The position numbers and the translations under genes were made by a program. Shown here piece after piece: positions 33,035-41,212 of a stretch of 64,000 nucleotides of DNA (position 1 is the stretch's first letter; each line of letters opens with the position of its first letter). Source of the stretch: Edaphobacter acidisoli (GTDB lineage Bacteria; Acidobacteriota; Terriglobia; Terriglobales; Acidobacteriaceae). Below the pieces are notes generated by a model. The model was not told the origin of the DNA. It was given only the letters and a program-made list of their open reading frames with translations, and ran no database searches. The DNA lies in contig NZ_BMJB01000001.1 of assembly GCF_014642855.1 (NCBI RefSeq), positions 248,001 to 312,000 of the forward strand, written 5' to 3'.

Positions 33035-35698
33035 CTAAGCTCTGGCCGGGTCGCTCGCTTCAACGTCGATCCCGAGCTCGGCAAGGGCCTTCTGTGCGTC
33101 CTTTGCTTTGAGCTTGCCCTCGCGTGCGAGCTTCGAAAGCGCCGCGCCTGCAATCGACTCGGCGTTGATCTCGAAGTGCCTGCGCAGGTGCTCGCGGTTG
33201 TCGCTGCGCCCAAAGCCATCGGTCCCGAGCGAGACAAGCCGCGAAGGCAGCCACGGCGACAGTGCGTCGGGCAGTGTCTTCATGTAGTCGCTGGCGGCGA
33301 CGATCGGTCCCTTGAAGCCGCCCAGCGCCTCCAGCAGATACGGCGTGCGTTCCTTCTCGGTGGGATGCAGCCGGTTCCAGCGCTCGACGGCCAGCGCGTC
33401 GCGGCGAAGCTCGGTGTAGCTGGTCACGCTCCAGACATCGGCCTGGATGTTGAACTTCGTAGCCAGGATATCTTGCGCGCGGAGCACCTCGTTCAGGATG
33501 GTGCCGCTGCCGAACAGTGCGACCGCAGCCTCGCCCGTGGCAGGCTTCAGCTTGTAAAGACCGCGCAGAATACCTTCGGTCACGCCCTCGGGCATCTCGG
33601 GCATTGCGTAGTCTTCGTTGTACATGGTGATGTAGTAGAAGACGTTCTCGCCCTTCTCGTACATGCGGCGGATGCCGTCCTGAATGACGACGGCCATCTC
33701 ATACGCATAGGCAGGGTCGTAGCTGACGCAGGTCGGCACGGTGCTGGAGAGCACGAAGCTGTGTCCGTCCTGGTGCTGCAGGCCTTCGCCGAGCAGAGTT
33801 GTGCGGCCTGCTGTGCCGCCCATCAGGAAGCCCTTGCCGCGTGCGTCGGCGAAAGCCCACACCATGTCGCCGATGCGCTGGAAGCCGAACATCGAGTAGT
33901 ACATGTAGAAGGGAATTGACGGCACGCGGTAGTTCACATACGCGGTGCCGGCGGCGGTGAACGAGGCCATCGAACCAGCTTCGGTGATGCCCTCTTCGAG
34001 AATCTGCCCGTCCTTCTCCTCGCGGTAGCTCAGGAGCATGTCTTTGTCGTGCGGCTCGTACTTCTGCCCTTCGGGAGCGTAGATGCCGACCTGCTTGATG
34101 GCCGATTCGAGTCCGAAGGTGCGGCCTTCGTCCGGCACGATGGGGACAATCAGCTTGCCGATCTTCGGGTCCTTCATCAGGTGGCGGAGGATGCTGACGA
34201 ATGCCATCGTGGTCGAGAGTGCTCGACCCTTTGAACCGCCCAACCACTCCTTATATGCGTCCAGTTCAGGCGCCTTGAAGTTGAGCTCCGGCACCTTCCT
34301 CGACGGAAGATAGCCGCCAAGTGCAGTGCGGTGTTCCTGCAAGTACTGCATCTCGGGGGAATCAGGAGTTGGGCGGTACGGCGTTCCATGCACGGCCGCT
34401 TCCTGTGGAATGGGAATATCAAACTGCTTTACGAACGCCGCGAGGCCGTCGTCAGTCAGCTTCTTCTCGTTATGCGTTGCGTTGCGTGACTGAGCCGTAC
34501 CCATGCCGTAGCCCTTGACGGTCTTGGCGAGGATGACGGTTGGCCCGCCCTTGTGTTCAACGGCGCGCTTGTAGGCGTTATAAATCTTGGTTGCGTCATG
34601 TCCGCCGCGATGCAGGCGAATCAATTCCTCATCGGTGTAATCCTTCACTAGTTCGAGTAGTTCAGGGTACTTGCCGAAGAAGTGCGAGCGCAGGAACGCG
34701 CCGTCCTTGGCCTTGAAGGTCTGGAAGTCGCCATCGACGCACTCTTCCATGCGCCGCAGCAGCAGGCCGGTATGATCTTTTTCGAATAGTGCATCCCAGT
34801 CCGCGCCCCAGATGACCTTGATGACGTTCCAGCCAGCACCACGGAAGACGCCTTCAAGTTCGTCGATGATGCGCTTGTTGCCGCGCACCGGGCCATCGAG
34901 CCGCTGCAGGTTGCAGTTGACCACGAAGATCAGGTTGTCGAGCTTCTCGCGTGCGCCGAGCGAGATTGCGCCGAGCGTATCAACTTCATCCGTCTCGCCG
35001 TCGCCGAGGAAGGCCCAGACCTTGCGGTCGGTGTGCTTCAGCAGGCCACGGTTTTCGAGATAACGCATGAAGCGTGCCTGATAGATGGCGTTCAGCGGTC
35101 CGATACCCATCGAGACGGTGGGGAAGTTCCAGAAGTCCGGCATCAGCCATGGGTGCGGATACGATGACAGGCCTGGCGTCTCGCGCAGCTCGTGGCGGAA
35201 GTTCTTCAGGCGATTGTCGTCGAAGCGGCCCTCAAGATAGGCGCGGCCATAGACTCCGGGCGAGGCGTGGCCCTGAAAGTAGACGAAGTCGCCCGGCTCG
35301 TCGCCGTATTTGGCGTGGAAGAAGTGGTTGAAGCCTACCTCGAGCAGCGTGGCCAGCGAGGAGTAGGTCGAGATGTGCCCGCCGATGCCTGCGTCCTTTT
35401 TGTTCTGCCCATGGACCATCGCCATGGCGTTCCAGCGAATGAGCGCCTCGATGCGCTTTTCGAGCTTGCGGTCGCCGGGGTAGGGGACTTCGTCGTGCCT
35501 GGGGATCGTGTTGCGATAGGGCGTTACCGTCTCGCTGGGGGTGGGCACGCCGGCCTCGCGCGCTCGTTGGCGGAGCGTGCTCAAAAGGGCCGCACCATGC
35601 TCCCAGTTGTCCGCGACGACGTCGTCAAACGCCTCAATCCACTCGGACATCTCCTCGGTAAAATCCTGTGCAGCCGGAGTCTCCAACTTCGTTGTCAT
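33035..35698 (-). CDS. aceE: pyruvate dehydrogenase E1, homodimeric type
   Basis: An 887-residue cytoplasmic E1 that decarboxylates pyruvate with ThDP and transfers the acetyl group to lipoylated E2. The ThDP motif is intact: FLGDGETDEVDTLGAI with the asparagine in NLIFVVNCNLQRLDGPVRGN. Other AceE blocks are HISTYSSLATLLEVGFNHF, the SRNATHNEKKLT segment and a C-terminal domain ending in EASDPARA. The ATG at 35698 follows AAGGATC. Length is as in E. coli AceE. No aceF or lpd is in the window. It has its own terminator (32989-33012). Confidence 0.96.
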   Translation of the reverse strand: MTTKLETPAAQDFTEEMSEWIEAFDDVVADNWEHGAALLSTLRQRAREAGVPTPSETVTPYRNTIPRHDEVPYPGDRKLEKRIEALIRWNAMAMVHGQNKKDAGIGGHISTYSSLATLLEVGFNHFFHAKYGDEPGDFVYFQGHASPGVYGRAYLEGRFDDNRLKNFRHELRETPGLSSYPHPWLMPDFWNFPTVSMGIGPLNAIYQARFMRYLENRGLLKHTDRKVWAFLGDGETDEVDTLGAISLGAREKLDNLIFVVNCNLQRLDGPVRGNKRIIDELEGVFRGAGWNVIKVIWGADWDALFEKDHTGLLLRRMEECVDGDFQTFKAKDGAFLRSHFFGKYPELLELVKDYTDEELIRLHRGGHDATKIYNAYKRAVEHKGGPTVILAKTVKGYGMGTAQSRNATHNEKKLTDDGLAAFVKQFDIPIPQEAAVHGTPYRPTPDSPEMQYLQEHRTALGGYLPSRKVPELNFKAPELDAYKEWLGGSKGRALSTTMAFVSILRHLMKDPKIGKLIVPIVPDEGRTFGLESAIKQVGIYAPEGQKYEPHDKDMLLSYREEKDGQILEEGITEAGSMASFTAAGTAYVNYRVPSIPFYMYYSMFGFQRIGDMVWAFADARGKGFLMGGTAGRTTLLGEGLQHQDGHSFVLSSTVPTCVSYDPAYAYEMAVVIQDGIRRMYEKGENVFYYITMYNEDYAMPEMPEGVTEGILRGLYKLKPATGEAAVALFGSGTILNEVLRAQDILATKFNIQADVWSVTSYTELRRDALAVERWNRLHPTEKERTPYLLEALGGFKGPIVAASDYMKTLPDALSPWLPSRLVSLGTDGFGRSDNREHLRRHFEINAESIAGAALSKLAREGKLKAKDAQKALAELGIDVEASDPARA

Positions 35699-35882
35699 AA
35701 CTGATCCTTATGCCCCCATATCGCGGTCTGTATTTAAGATAAATCTTCATACGAGGAACGTCATCTCCCTGCCAATAACCGCACAGACTGGTTACGGGCG
35801 TGTAACGGGCCTGGCTTTTGACACTCGAAGTAAAATTTCCAAAGCCTGCATCCGAACTTTAGGGGCGAGATAGGGAAGTTCC
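35699..35882. promoter_or_regulatory. divergent intergenic region, aceE and marC
   Basis: 184 bases between divergent genes, AT-richer in its left part (ATTTAAGATAAATCTTCATACG). It should hold promoters for both, but I find no unambiguous operator for a pyruvate or other regulator. Confidence 0.35.
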
Positions 35883-36563
35883 ATGCTGCTGCTCTGGAAA
35901 CACTTTGCCATCGCCTTCAGCGCTCTGCTGCCGCTGGTGAACCCGCTTGGCTCCGCGTTGATCTTTCTGGGGCTTGTGGGTGACGCGCCGCCGCCTGTCT
36001 TTCGCGCTCTGGCTCGCCGCATCGCCATCAACACGGTCATCTTCTTCGCCATTGTCGACCTGGTGGGCTCGACGATTCTCGACTTCTTCGGGATCTCGCT
36101 GCCGATTGTGGAGTTCTCCGGCGGCATCGTGATCGCGGCCATCGCGTGGACGATGCTGAACCAGAGCGATCCTTCTCCAGACACGGAGAAGGTGCAGGCC
36201 GCGGTGCAGATCCAGGCCAGCGACGTGGAAGGGAAGCTGTTGCAAAAGAGTTTTTATCCATTTACGTTTCCCATTACAGTTGGCCCGGGATGCATCGTCG
36301 TGATGCTAACCCTAAGCGCGCACCTTCCCCAGCACCCGCTTACCGACTCAGTCTTTGCGCATGCAGGCCTGATGCTCGCCGTCGTGCTTCTTAGTGCGAC
36401 TGTCTATTTTTGCTACGCCTACGCACCACGCCTCACCCGGGCCATCTCACCTTCGACGGCACACGGCATTCTGCGCGTCATCTCCTTTATCCTGCTTTGC
36501 ATCGGAGTGCAGATTGCCTGGAACGGGCTGGAGCCGCTGCTGAGAAGCGTTTTGCACAAGTAA
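35883..36563 (+). CDS. MarC family membrane protein
   Basis: A 226-residue inner-membrane protein with six predicted transmembrane segments. Family blocks are AFSALLPLVNPLGSALIF, the glycine-rich EFSGGIVIAAIAWTML, FPITVGPGCIVVMLTL and the last helix ILRVISFILLCIGVQIAWNG. The ribosome site AGGGAAG precedes the ATG. MarC proteins have no settled function despite the historical name. It is 14 bases upstream of the response regulator gene on the same strand. Confidence 0.88.
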   Translation: MLLLWKHFAIAFSALLPLVNPLGSALIFLGLVGDAPPPVFRALARRIAINTVIFFAIVDLVGSTILDFFGISLPIVEFSGGIVIAAIAWTMLNQSDPSPDTEKVQAAVQIQASDVEGKLLQKSFYPFTFPITVGPGCIVVMLTLSAHLPQHPLTDSVFAHAGLMLAVVLLSATVYFCYAYAPRLTRAISPSTAHGILRVISFILLCIGVQIAWNGLEPLLRSVLHK

Positions 36564-36577
36564 GATTGGATTGAGTT

Positions 36578-37303
36578 ATGGATACCTCCGCGCCGCTGAT
36601 CGCCGTTGTTGAAGACGAGGAACACCTCGCACAGGGGCTGCTCTTTAACTTGCAGGCCGATGGCTACCGCACACGTCACGAGGCCGACGGCGATGCGGCG
36701 CTTGCCTGGCTGATGAATCCGGACGAAGAGATTGCGGCTGTGATTCTGGATTGCATGCTGCCGGGAACCGATGGCTTTGAAATCGCCCGCGCGCTGCGGA
36801 GGGCACAGCGTTACACTCCAATACTGATGCTGACTGCGCGAAGCCGGCCCGAGGATATTCTCGAAGGCATCGAGGCGGGTGCCGACGACTACCTTCCCAA
36901 GCCGTTCGATCTGAATATCCTGCTCGTTCGGCTCAAGTCGCTTCTGCGCCGTACCGCATGGCACAGCGCAGCCATTGTGGAACAGCAGGCGCCGCCAGAC
37001 GAGTACGCCTTCAACCATCGGACTATTCGTTTCGACACGCTTGAGCTCATCGCGCCCAACCGCATGACGCACCTGACGGTGATGGAGGCCGACCTGCTCC
37101 GCCACTTCACAAGCCACCAGGGTGAGATTGTCTCGCGCAAGGACATTCTCGAACAGGTGTGGCGCGTTCATGAAGACACCGATACGCGGGCCATCGACAA
37201 CTTCATCGTCCGCCTGCGCCGCTATATCGAAGACGACCCCGCCCAGCCGAAGCACCTTGTCACCGTGCGTGGCATCGGGTATCGGTTTTTGCCGAATCCA
37301 TAA
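36578..37303 (+). CDS. OmpR-type response regulator
   Basis: A 241-residue two-domain regulator. The receiver has VEDEEHL, phospho-acceptor Asp58 in VILDCMLPG, the Thr position in LMLTARS and Lys108 in LPKPFD. After a linker, the C-terminal winged helix carries LTVMEADLLRHFTSHQGEIV, SRKDILEQVWRV and the recognition region DNFIVRLRRYIEDDPAQPKH. No histidine kinase is adjacent. It lies between marC and the fused LptF/G gene on the same strand, so control of envelope genes is plausible but unproven. Confidence 0.92.
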   Translation: MDTSAPLIAVVEDEEHLAQGLLFNLQADGYRTRHEADGDAALAWLMNPDEEIAAVILDCMLPGTDGFEIARALRRAQRYTPILMLTARSRPEDILEGIEAGADDYLPKPFDLNILLVRLKSLLRRTAWHSAAIVEQQAPPDEYAFNHRTIRFDTLELIAPNRMTHLTVMEADLLRHFTSHQGEIVSRKDILEQVWRVHEDTDTRAIDNFIVRLRRYIEDDPAQPKHLVTVRGIGYRFLPNP

Positions 37304-37402
37304 AAGCGCGCAGGAATCCAATGGATGTTGCCGGTGAGGCTTCTGCTCGCTTCTCCCGGCCGCGAACAGCCTCGCTCCGCTATAAACTAAATCTGCACGT
37401 TC

Positions 37403-39796
37403 ATGCGCATCTTTACCCGCTACATCCTCCGCGAAGTCACCTCGCACGCTCTGCTCGGAGGAGCGCTGTTCACCTTTGTCATCCTGATGCGCGACCTCGG
37501 CAAGGTGCTCGACCTTGTGGTGCGCGACTCCGCTTCGTTCGGCGACGTGCTGCGCATCATCGCCTATACGCTACCCCCTGCGTTGACCGTCACGATCCCG
37601 ATGGCTGTGCTGGTCGGCATCCTGCTCGGTCTCTCGCGGCTCGCTGCCGACAGCGAAATCACCGCGATGCGCGCCAGTGGCATGGGCGCGCTCGACTTTG
37701 TCGGCATCGTCTCAATCGTCTCTGCCGTCGGGCTTGCCCTGAGCCTTTTCAACTCGCTCTACCTTGCGCCGCGTGCGGCGTCCGGGCTCATCTCGATGGG
37801 AGAAACGCTCAAAAACTCGCAGGCGTCGTTCGAGGTCCAGCCGCGCGTCTTCTATGAAGACTTCAAAAACTACGTTCTCTACATGCAGGATGTAACGCCA
37901 GGCGCTGGTGCGGCCAAGTGGCGGCACGTTTTTCTCGCCGACCTCACCCAGCCGGCGACGCCTCACATCACGACCGCTGACAGCGCCATCGTGGTTGCCG
38001 GTGCGCCTAATTCTCCCGATGCGCAGACTATCCGGCTGCATCTGCTGAATGGAGGGCAGCACGAGATATCGCCAACGAACCCGGCACAATACGACATCTC
38101 CACCTTCAGCTCGATGGACATTCCCATCCAGACAGAGGCGCCGGGCGACACGCATCTGGGTCGTCTCGACACGCCCATCGTCGCGCTCTCTCTGCCCGAG
38201 CTTTGGCGCCGCGGCCGTGCGTATGATGCGAGCAACCCGGACCATCCACCGTCTATCTACCGCATCCAGTTCAACAAGCGGTTTTCGTACCCGTTTGCCT
38301 GTCTCGTTCTGATGCTGATCGGCGTGCCTCTCGGCCTCGCCTCGAAGCGTGGAGGCAAATCCACCGGCTTTGTCCTCACGATCGTTCTCGTCTTTATCTA
38401 CTACTTTCTCTCGTCGGTCGGAGAGGCGTTTGCTAAATCAGGAAGGCTGTCGCCGTTTCTGGGCATATGGGGTGCGAACCTCATCTTCGCTGCTGCGGGC
38501 GCGTTCTTTCTGTATCAGATGTCGCGCGGCGGCGTTGCGCTTGGCGTCTTCGCCAGCATCGGCGCATGGCTCAGCAACCTCGCTACCCGGCTGACCAGCG
38601 GCGCAGGCCCAGACAGTCTCGCCAGCCGCCTGACACCCGATGTCGCTACGTTGCTTCGCCGCTTCCGCAGCACCTTCCGCGTACAGTTTCCACTGCTGCT
38701 CGACGACTACGTCATGCGCGAGTACGCCACGAACTTCGGCCTCGTGCTCTTTTCTTTCTCCACGCTATTCGTCATCTTCACTTTCTTCGAGCTGATCGGC
38801 GACATCTTCCGCAATCGCACGCCACTGGTCACGGTTGGCGAATACCTCATCAATCTCATTCCGTTCATCCTCTACAACGTCACTCCGCTTTGCGCTCTCG
38901 TTGCCGTGCTCATCACGTTTGGCGCGCTCAGCCGCACGTCGGAGATGACGGCGATGAAGTCCTCGGGCATCAGTCTCTACCGCATCATCACGCCAGTGCT
39001 TGTGACGACGCTGCTGATCTCCGCAACGCTCTTCGCCTTCGACGAGCTTTACCTTCCTGCTGCCAATCGCCGCCAGGAAGCGTTGCGCTCGATCATCAAG
39101 GACAAGCCGGCACAGACATTTCTGCGCCCCGACATCAACTGGATATCCGGCGAGACGACACATAACGGCGACCCCTCGCGCATCTTCTACTACCAGTTCT
39201 TCAACGCGGACAAAGACAGTTTCGCCAACATCACCGTCTTCGAGTTCGACCCCAACACCTTCGCGCTGGTGAAGCGCATCTTCGCTACTTCGGCCAACTG
39301 GGACCCGCGGGTGAATAGCTGGGTCTTTGTGAATGGGTGGGAACGCACCTTCTCTGGTGAGACCGTCTCCAACTACCAGCCGTTCACCGTCACCACGTTC
39401 CCTGAGGTCAAAGAGCAGCCCTCGTACTTCAAAAAGGAGTTCCTGCCTTCGCAGGAGATGTCCTACGCGGAGCTCTCGCACTACATTGACGACCTGCGCC
39501 AGTCTGGCTTCAACACGCGGCAGCTCAGCGTGCAGCTCAACAAGAAGCTGGCGTATCCGCTCATCACGCTGGTGATGGCAATCCTTGCCATACCATTCTC
39601 GCTCTCCATGGGTCGCAAAGGCTCGCTTGCAGGCATCGCCACGGCGATTGGCCTGGCAATTACCTACTGGGTTGTTGCGCTCTTGTTTGAGTCGATGGGC
39701 AACGTCAACGCGCTGCCTCCGCTGCTTGCCGCCTGGACGCCTGATCTGCTCTTCGGCATCGCCGGAGTCTATTTATTGCTGCGGACATCCACCTGA
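37403..39796 (+). CDS. fused LptF/LptG-type lipopolysaccharide export permease
   Basis: A 797-residue inner-membrane protein made of two YjgP/YjgQ-family units. The first starts MRIFTRYILREVTSHALLGG with AADSEITAMRASGMGALDFV; the second starts near residue 430 with LLDDYVMREYATNFGLVLFS and has GALSRTSEMTAMKSSGISLY. Each half has six predicted helices and a periplasmic beta domain. In E. coli LptF and LptG are separate and form a heterodimer with the ATPase LptB; here one chain would supply both. No lptB is near. I cannot say which half equals LptF. Confidence 0.87.
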   Translation: MRIFTRYILREVTSHALLGGALFTFVILMRDLGKVLDLVVRDSASFGDVLRIIAYTLPPALTVTIPMAVLVGILLGLSRLAADSEITAMRASGMGALDFVGIVSIVSAVGLALSLFNSLYLAPRAASGLISMGETLKNSQASFEVQPRVFYEDFKNYVLYMQDVTPGAGAAKWRHVFLADLTQPATPHITTADSAIVVAGAPNSPDAQTIRLHLLNGGQHEISPTNPAQYDISTFSSMDIPIQTEAPGDTHLGRLDTPIVALSLPELWRRGRAYDASNPDHPPSIYRIQFNKRFSYPFACLVLMLIGVPLGLASKRGGKSTGFVLTIVLVFIYYFLSSVGEAFAKSGRLSPFLGIWGANLIFAAAGAFFLYQMSRGGVALGVFASIGAWLSNLATRLTSGAGPDSLASRLTPDVATLLRRFRSTFRVQFPLLLDDYVMREYATNFGLVLFSFSTLFVIFTFFELIGDIFRNRTPLVTVGEYLINLIPFILYNVTPLCALVAVLITFGALSRTSEMTAMKSSGISLYRIITPVLVTTLLISATLFAFDELYLPAANRRQEALRSIIKDKPAQTFLRPDINWISGETTHNGDPSRIFYYQFFNADKDSFANITVFEFDPNTFALVKRIFATSANWDPRVNSWVFVNGWERTFSGETVSNYQPFTVTTFPEVKEQPSYFKKEFLPSQEMSYAELSHYIDDLRQSGFNTRQLSVQLNKKLAYPLITLVMAILAIPFSLSMGRKGSLAGIATAIGLAITYWVVALLFESMGNVNALPPLLAAWTPDLLFGIAGVYLLLRTST

Positions 39797-39799
39797 GAT

Positions 39800-40645
39800 T
39801 TATTTGCTGGCAGGAGTGATCGCCGTGGCGGGCAGGACCTCGTTCATGCTGCCGGAGCGATAGCCCTGGGTGTCGAGCGTGACGTAGCGAAAGCCAAGCG
39901 GCTTCAGGGCAGCGGTGATCCGGTCCAGCATCTCGATCGTCAGCGCACCTGCAAGCGCATCGCGAGCGATCTCGATGCGTGCCAGCTCGCCATGATGGCG
40001 GACGCGTACCTGCCGAAAACCGAGCTTGTGGAGCGCGTCTTCGGCCTGTTCAACCTGCGATAGATTTTCGCGCGTGACCGGCCTGCCATATTCAATGCGC
40101 GAAGCAAGACACGCTGATGCTGGTTTATCGGCAAGCGAAAGTCCGGCCTCACGCGCCAGCTGGCGAATCTCAGGTTTGGTGAGCTGCGCGGTTACCAGCG
40201 GAGCCACAGCGTGGTGCTGGGCCGCAGCCCGCTGGCCCGGGCGGAAGTCGCCACGGTCGTCGAGATTCATCCCATAGGCGATGTGCCGAAAGCCGCGTTC
40301 CGCGCGCGTCTGCTCCATGCGGGTGAAGAGTTCGTCTTTGCAATGGAAGCAGCGCTGCGCATCGTTACGCTGATAATCGGGATCATCCAGTTCAGCGGTC
40401 TTGAGCACTTCGAGCGGAATATTGTGCTCGGCTGCAAAGACGCTCGCCGCGGCAAGCTCAGCGCGCGGCAGTGAAGGCGAATCGGCGATGACCGCAAGCA
40501 TCCTGTCCCCGAGCACATTGTGCGCCGCCCACGCAAGATAAGCCGAGTCCGTTCCGCCCGAGTAAGCAACGAGCACACTGTCCAGTTCCTCAAGAGCGGA
40601 GCGCAGTGCCGCGGATTTTTGTGCGAGGTCCATGCCTGCCTTCAT
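39800..40645 (-). CDS. larE: ATP-dependent sacrificial sulfur transferase LarE
   Basis: A 281-residue PP-loop enzyme that transfers sulfur to the pyridinium cofactor precursor of the nickel-pincer nucleotide used by lactate racemase and relatives. The PP-loop is VAYSGGTDSAYLAW; Cys residues occur in RCFHCKDE and ASACLASRIEYG, candidate sulfur donors. The C-terminal RVRHHGELARIEI block is typical. Start is ATG at 40645, or ATG at 40633 behind AAGGCAGG. larA, larB and larC are not in the window. It follows the HTH-TOBE gene by 57 bases on the same strand. Confidence 0.9.
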   Translation of the reverse strand: MKAGMDLAQKSAALRSALEELDSVLVAYSGGTDSAYLAWAAHNVLGDRMLAVIADSPSLPRAELAAASVFAAEHNIPLEVLKTAELDDPDYQRNDAQRCFHCKDELFTRMEQTRAERGFRHIAYGMNLDDRGDFRPGQRAAAQHHAVAPLVTAQLTKPEIRQLAREAGLSLADKPASACLASRIEYGRPVTRENLSQVEQAEDALHKLGFRQVRVRHHGELARIEIARDALAGALTIEMLDRITAALKPLGFRYVTLDTQGYRSGSMNEVLPATAITPASK

Positions 40646-40702
40646 GGTAAGGCTTTTGAGGCTACGCATGCACCTCGCGCTGTTTCGGCTAGCGGAGATG
40701 GG

Positions 40703-41128
40703 CTAGCGGAGATGGTCGAGGCGCTCAATCATCACGTCGGTCGACTTGATGAGAGCAGCGGCGGTGTCGCCCTTCTTCAGATGAAGCTCGCGCACAGCGC
40801 CGGCGGTGATGATGGAGGTGATATAGGCGTCACCAACAGCGAGCACTACCTCTGCAAGCAGGCCTTCAATTTGGATGCTGACGACCTTCCCGGCAAGCTG
40901 GTTGCGCCCGCTCACCTGGCGGAAGCGCTCGCGCGATTCTGTGGCGGGCTTGGACTTGTCTTTGGCGAGAAATGGCTTAAGCGATGACTCTGGGATGCGA
41001 TGGTGACCGCCTGGCGTCTGCACAGTCTTGAGCTTTCCACCAAGAATCCATTGTTTGATGGTGGGATAGCTGATGCCAAGAAGGCGGGAGGCTTCACGTG
41101 GAGTCAGCATGTGCGCGGTGGTGGGCAT
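40703..41128 (-). CDS. helix-turn-helix regulator with TOBE (molbindin) domain
   Basis: A 141-residue protein with an N-terminal MerR/excisionase-type HTH (MLTPREASRLLGISYPTIKQ) and wing segment TPGGHHRIPESSLKPFL, then a TOBE/Mop domain at about 75-141 (GRNQLAGKVVSIQIEGLLAE, VREL, DTAAALIKSTDVMIER). TOBE domains bind molybdate or tungstate. It should therefore be a DNA-binding sensor of an oxyanion or similar ligand. It is the first gene before larE on the same strand and divergent from the TPR gene, 84 bases away. Confidence 0.88.
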   Translation of the reverse strand: MPTTAHMLTPREASRLLGISYPTIKQWILGGKLKTVQTPGGHHRIPESSLKPFLAKDKSKPATESRERFRQVSGRNQLAGKVVSIQIEGLLAEVVLAVGDAYITSIITAGAVRELHLKKGDTAAALIKSTDVMIERLDHLR

Positions 41129-41212
41129 GGCATAGATGTTGTAGCACTTTTGCCTGCGCTATGCACCTGTAAATCCCGGCGCATATACTGCCTGTTCAGA
41201 GACGAGGTGCGT

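Noticed and set aside
37403-39796. frameshift or assembly artefact as cause of the LptF/G fusion
   Set aside because: The frame is continuous through the linker with normal codon use and no stop or slippery run at the junction.
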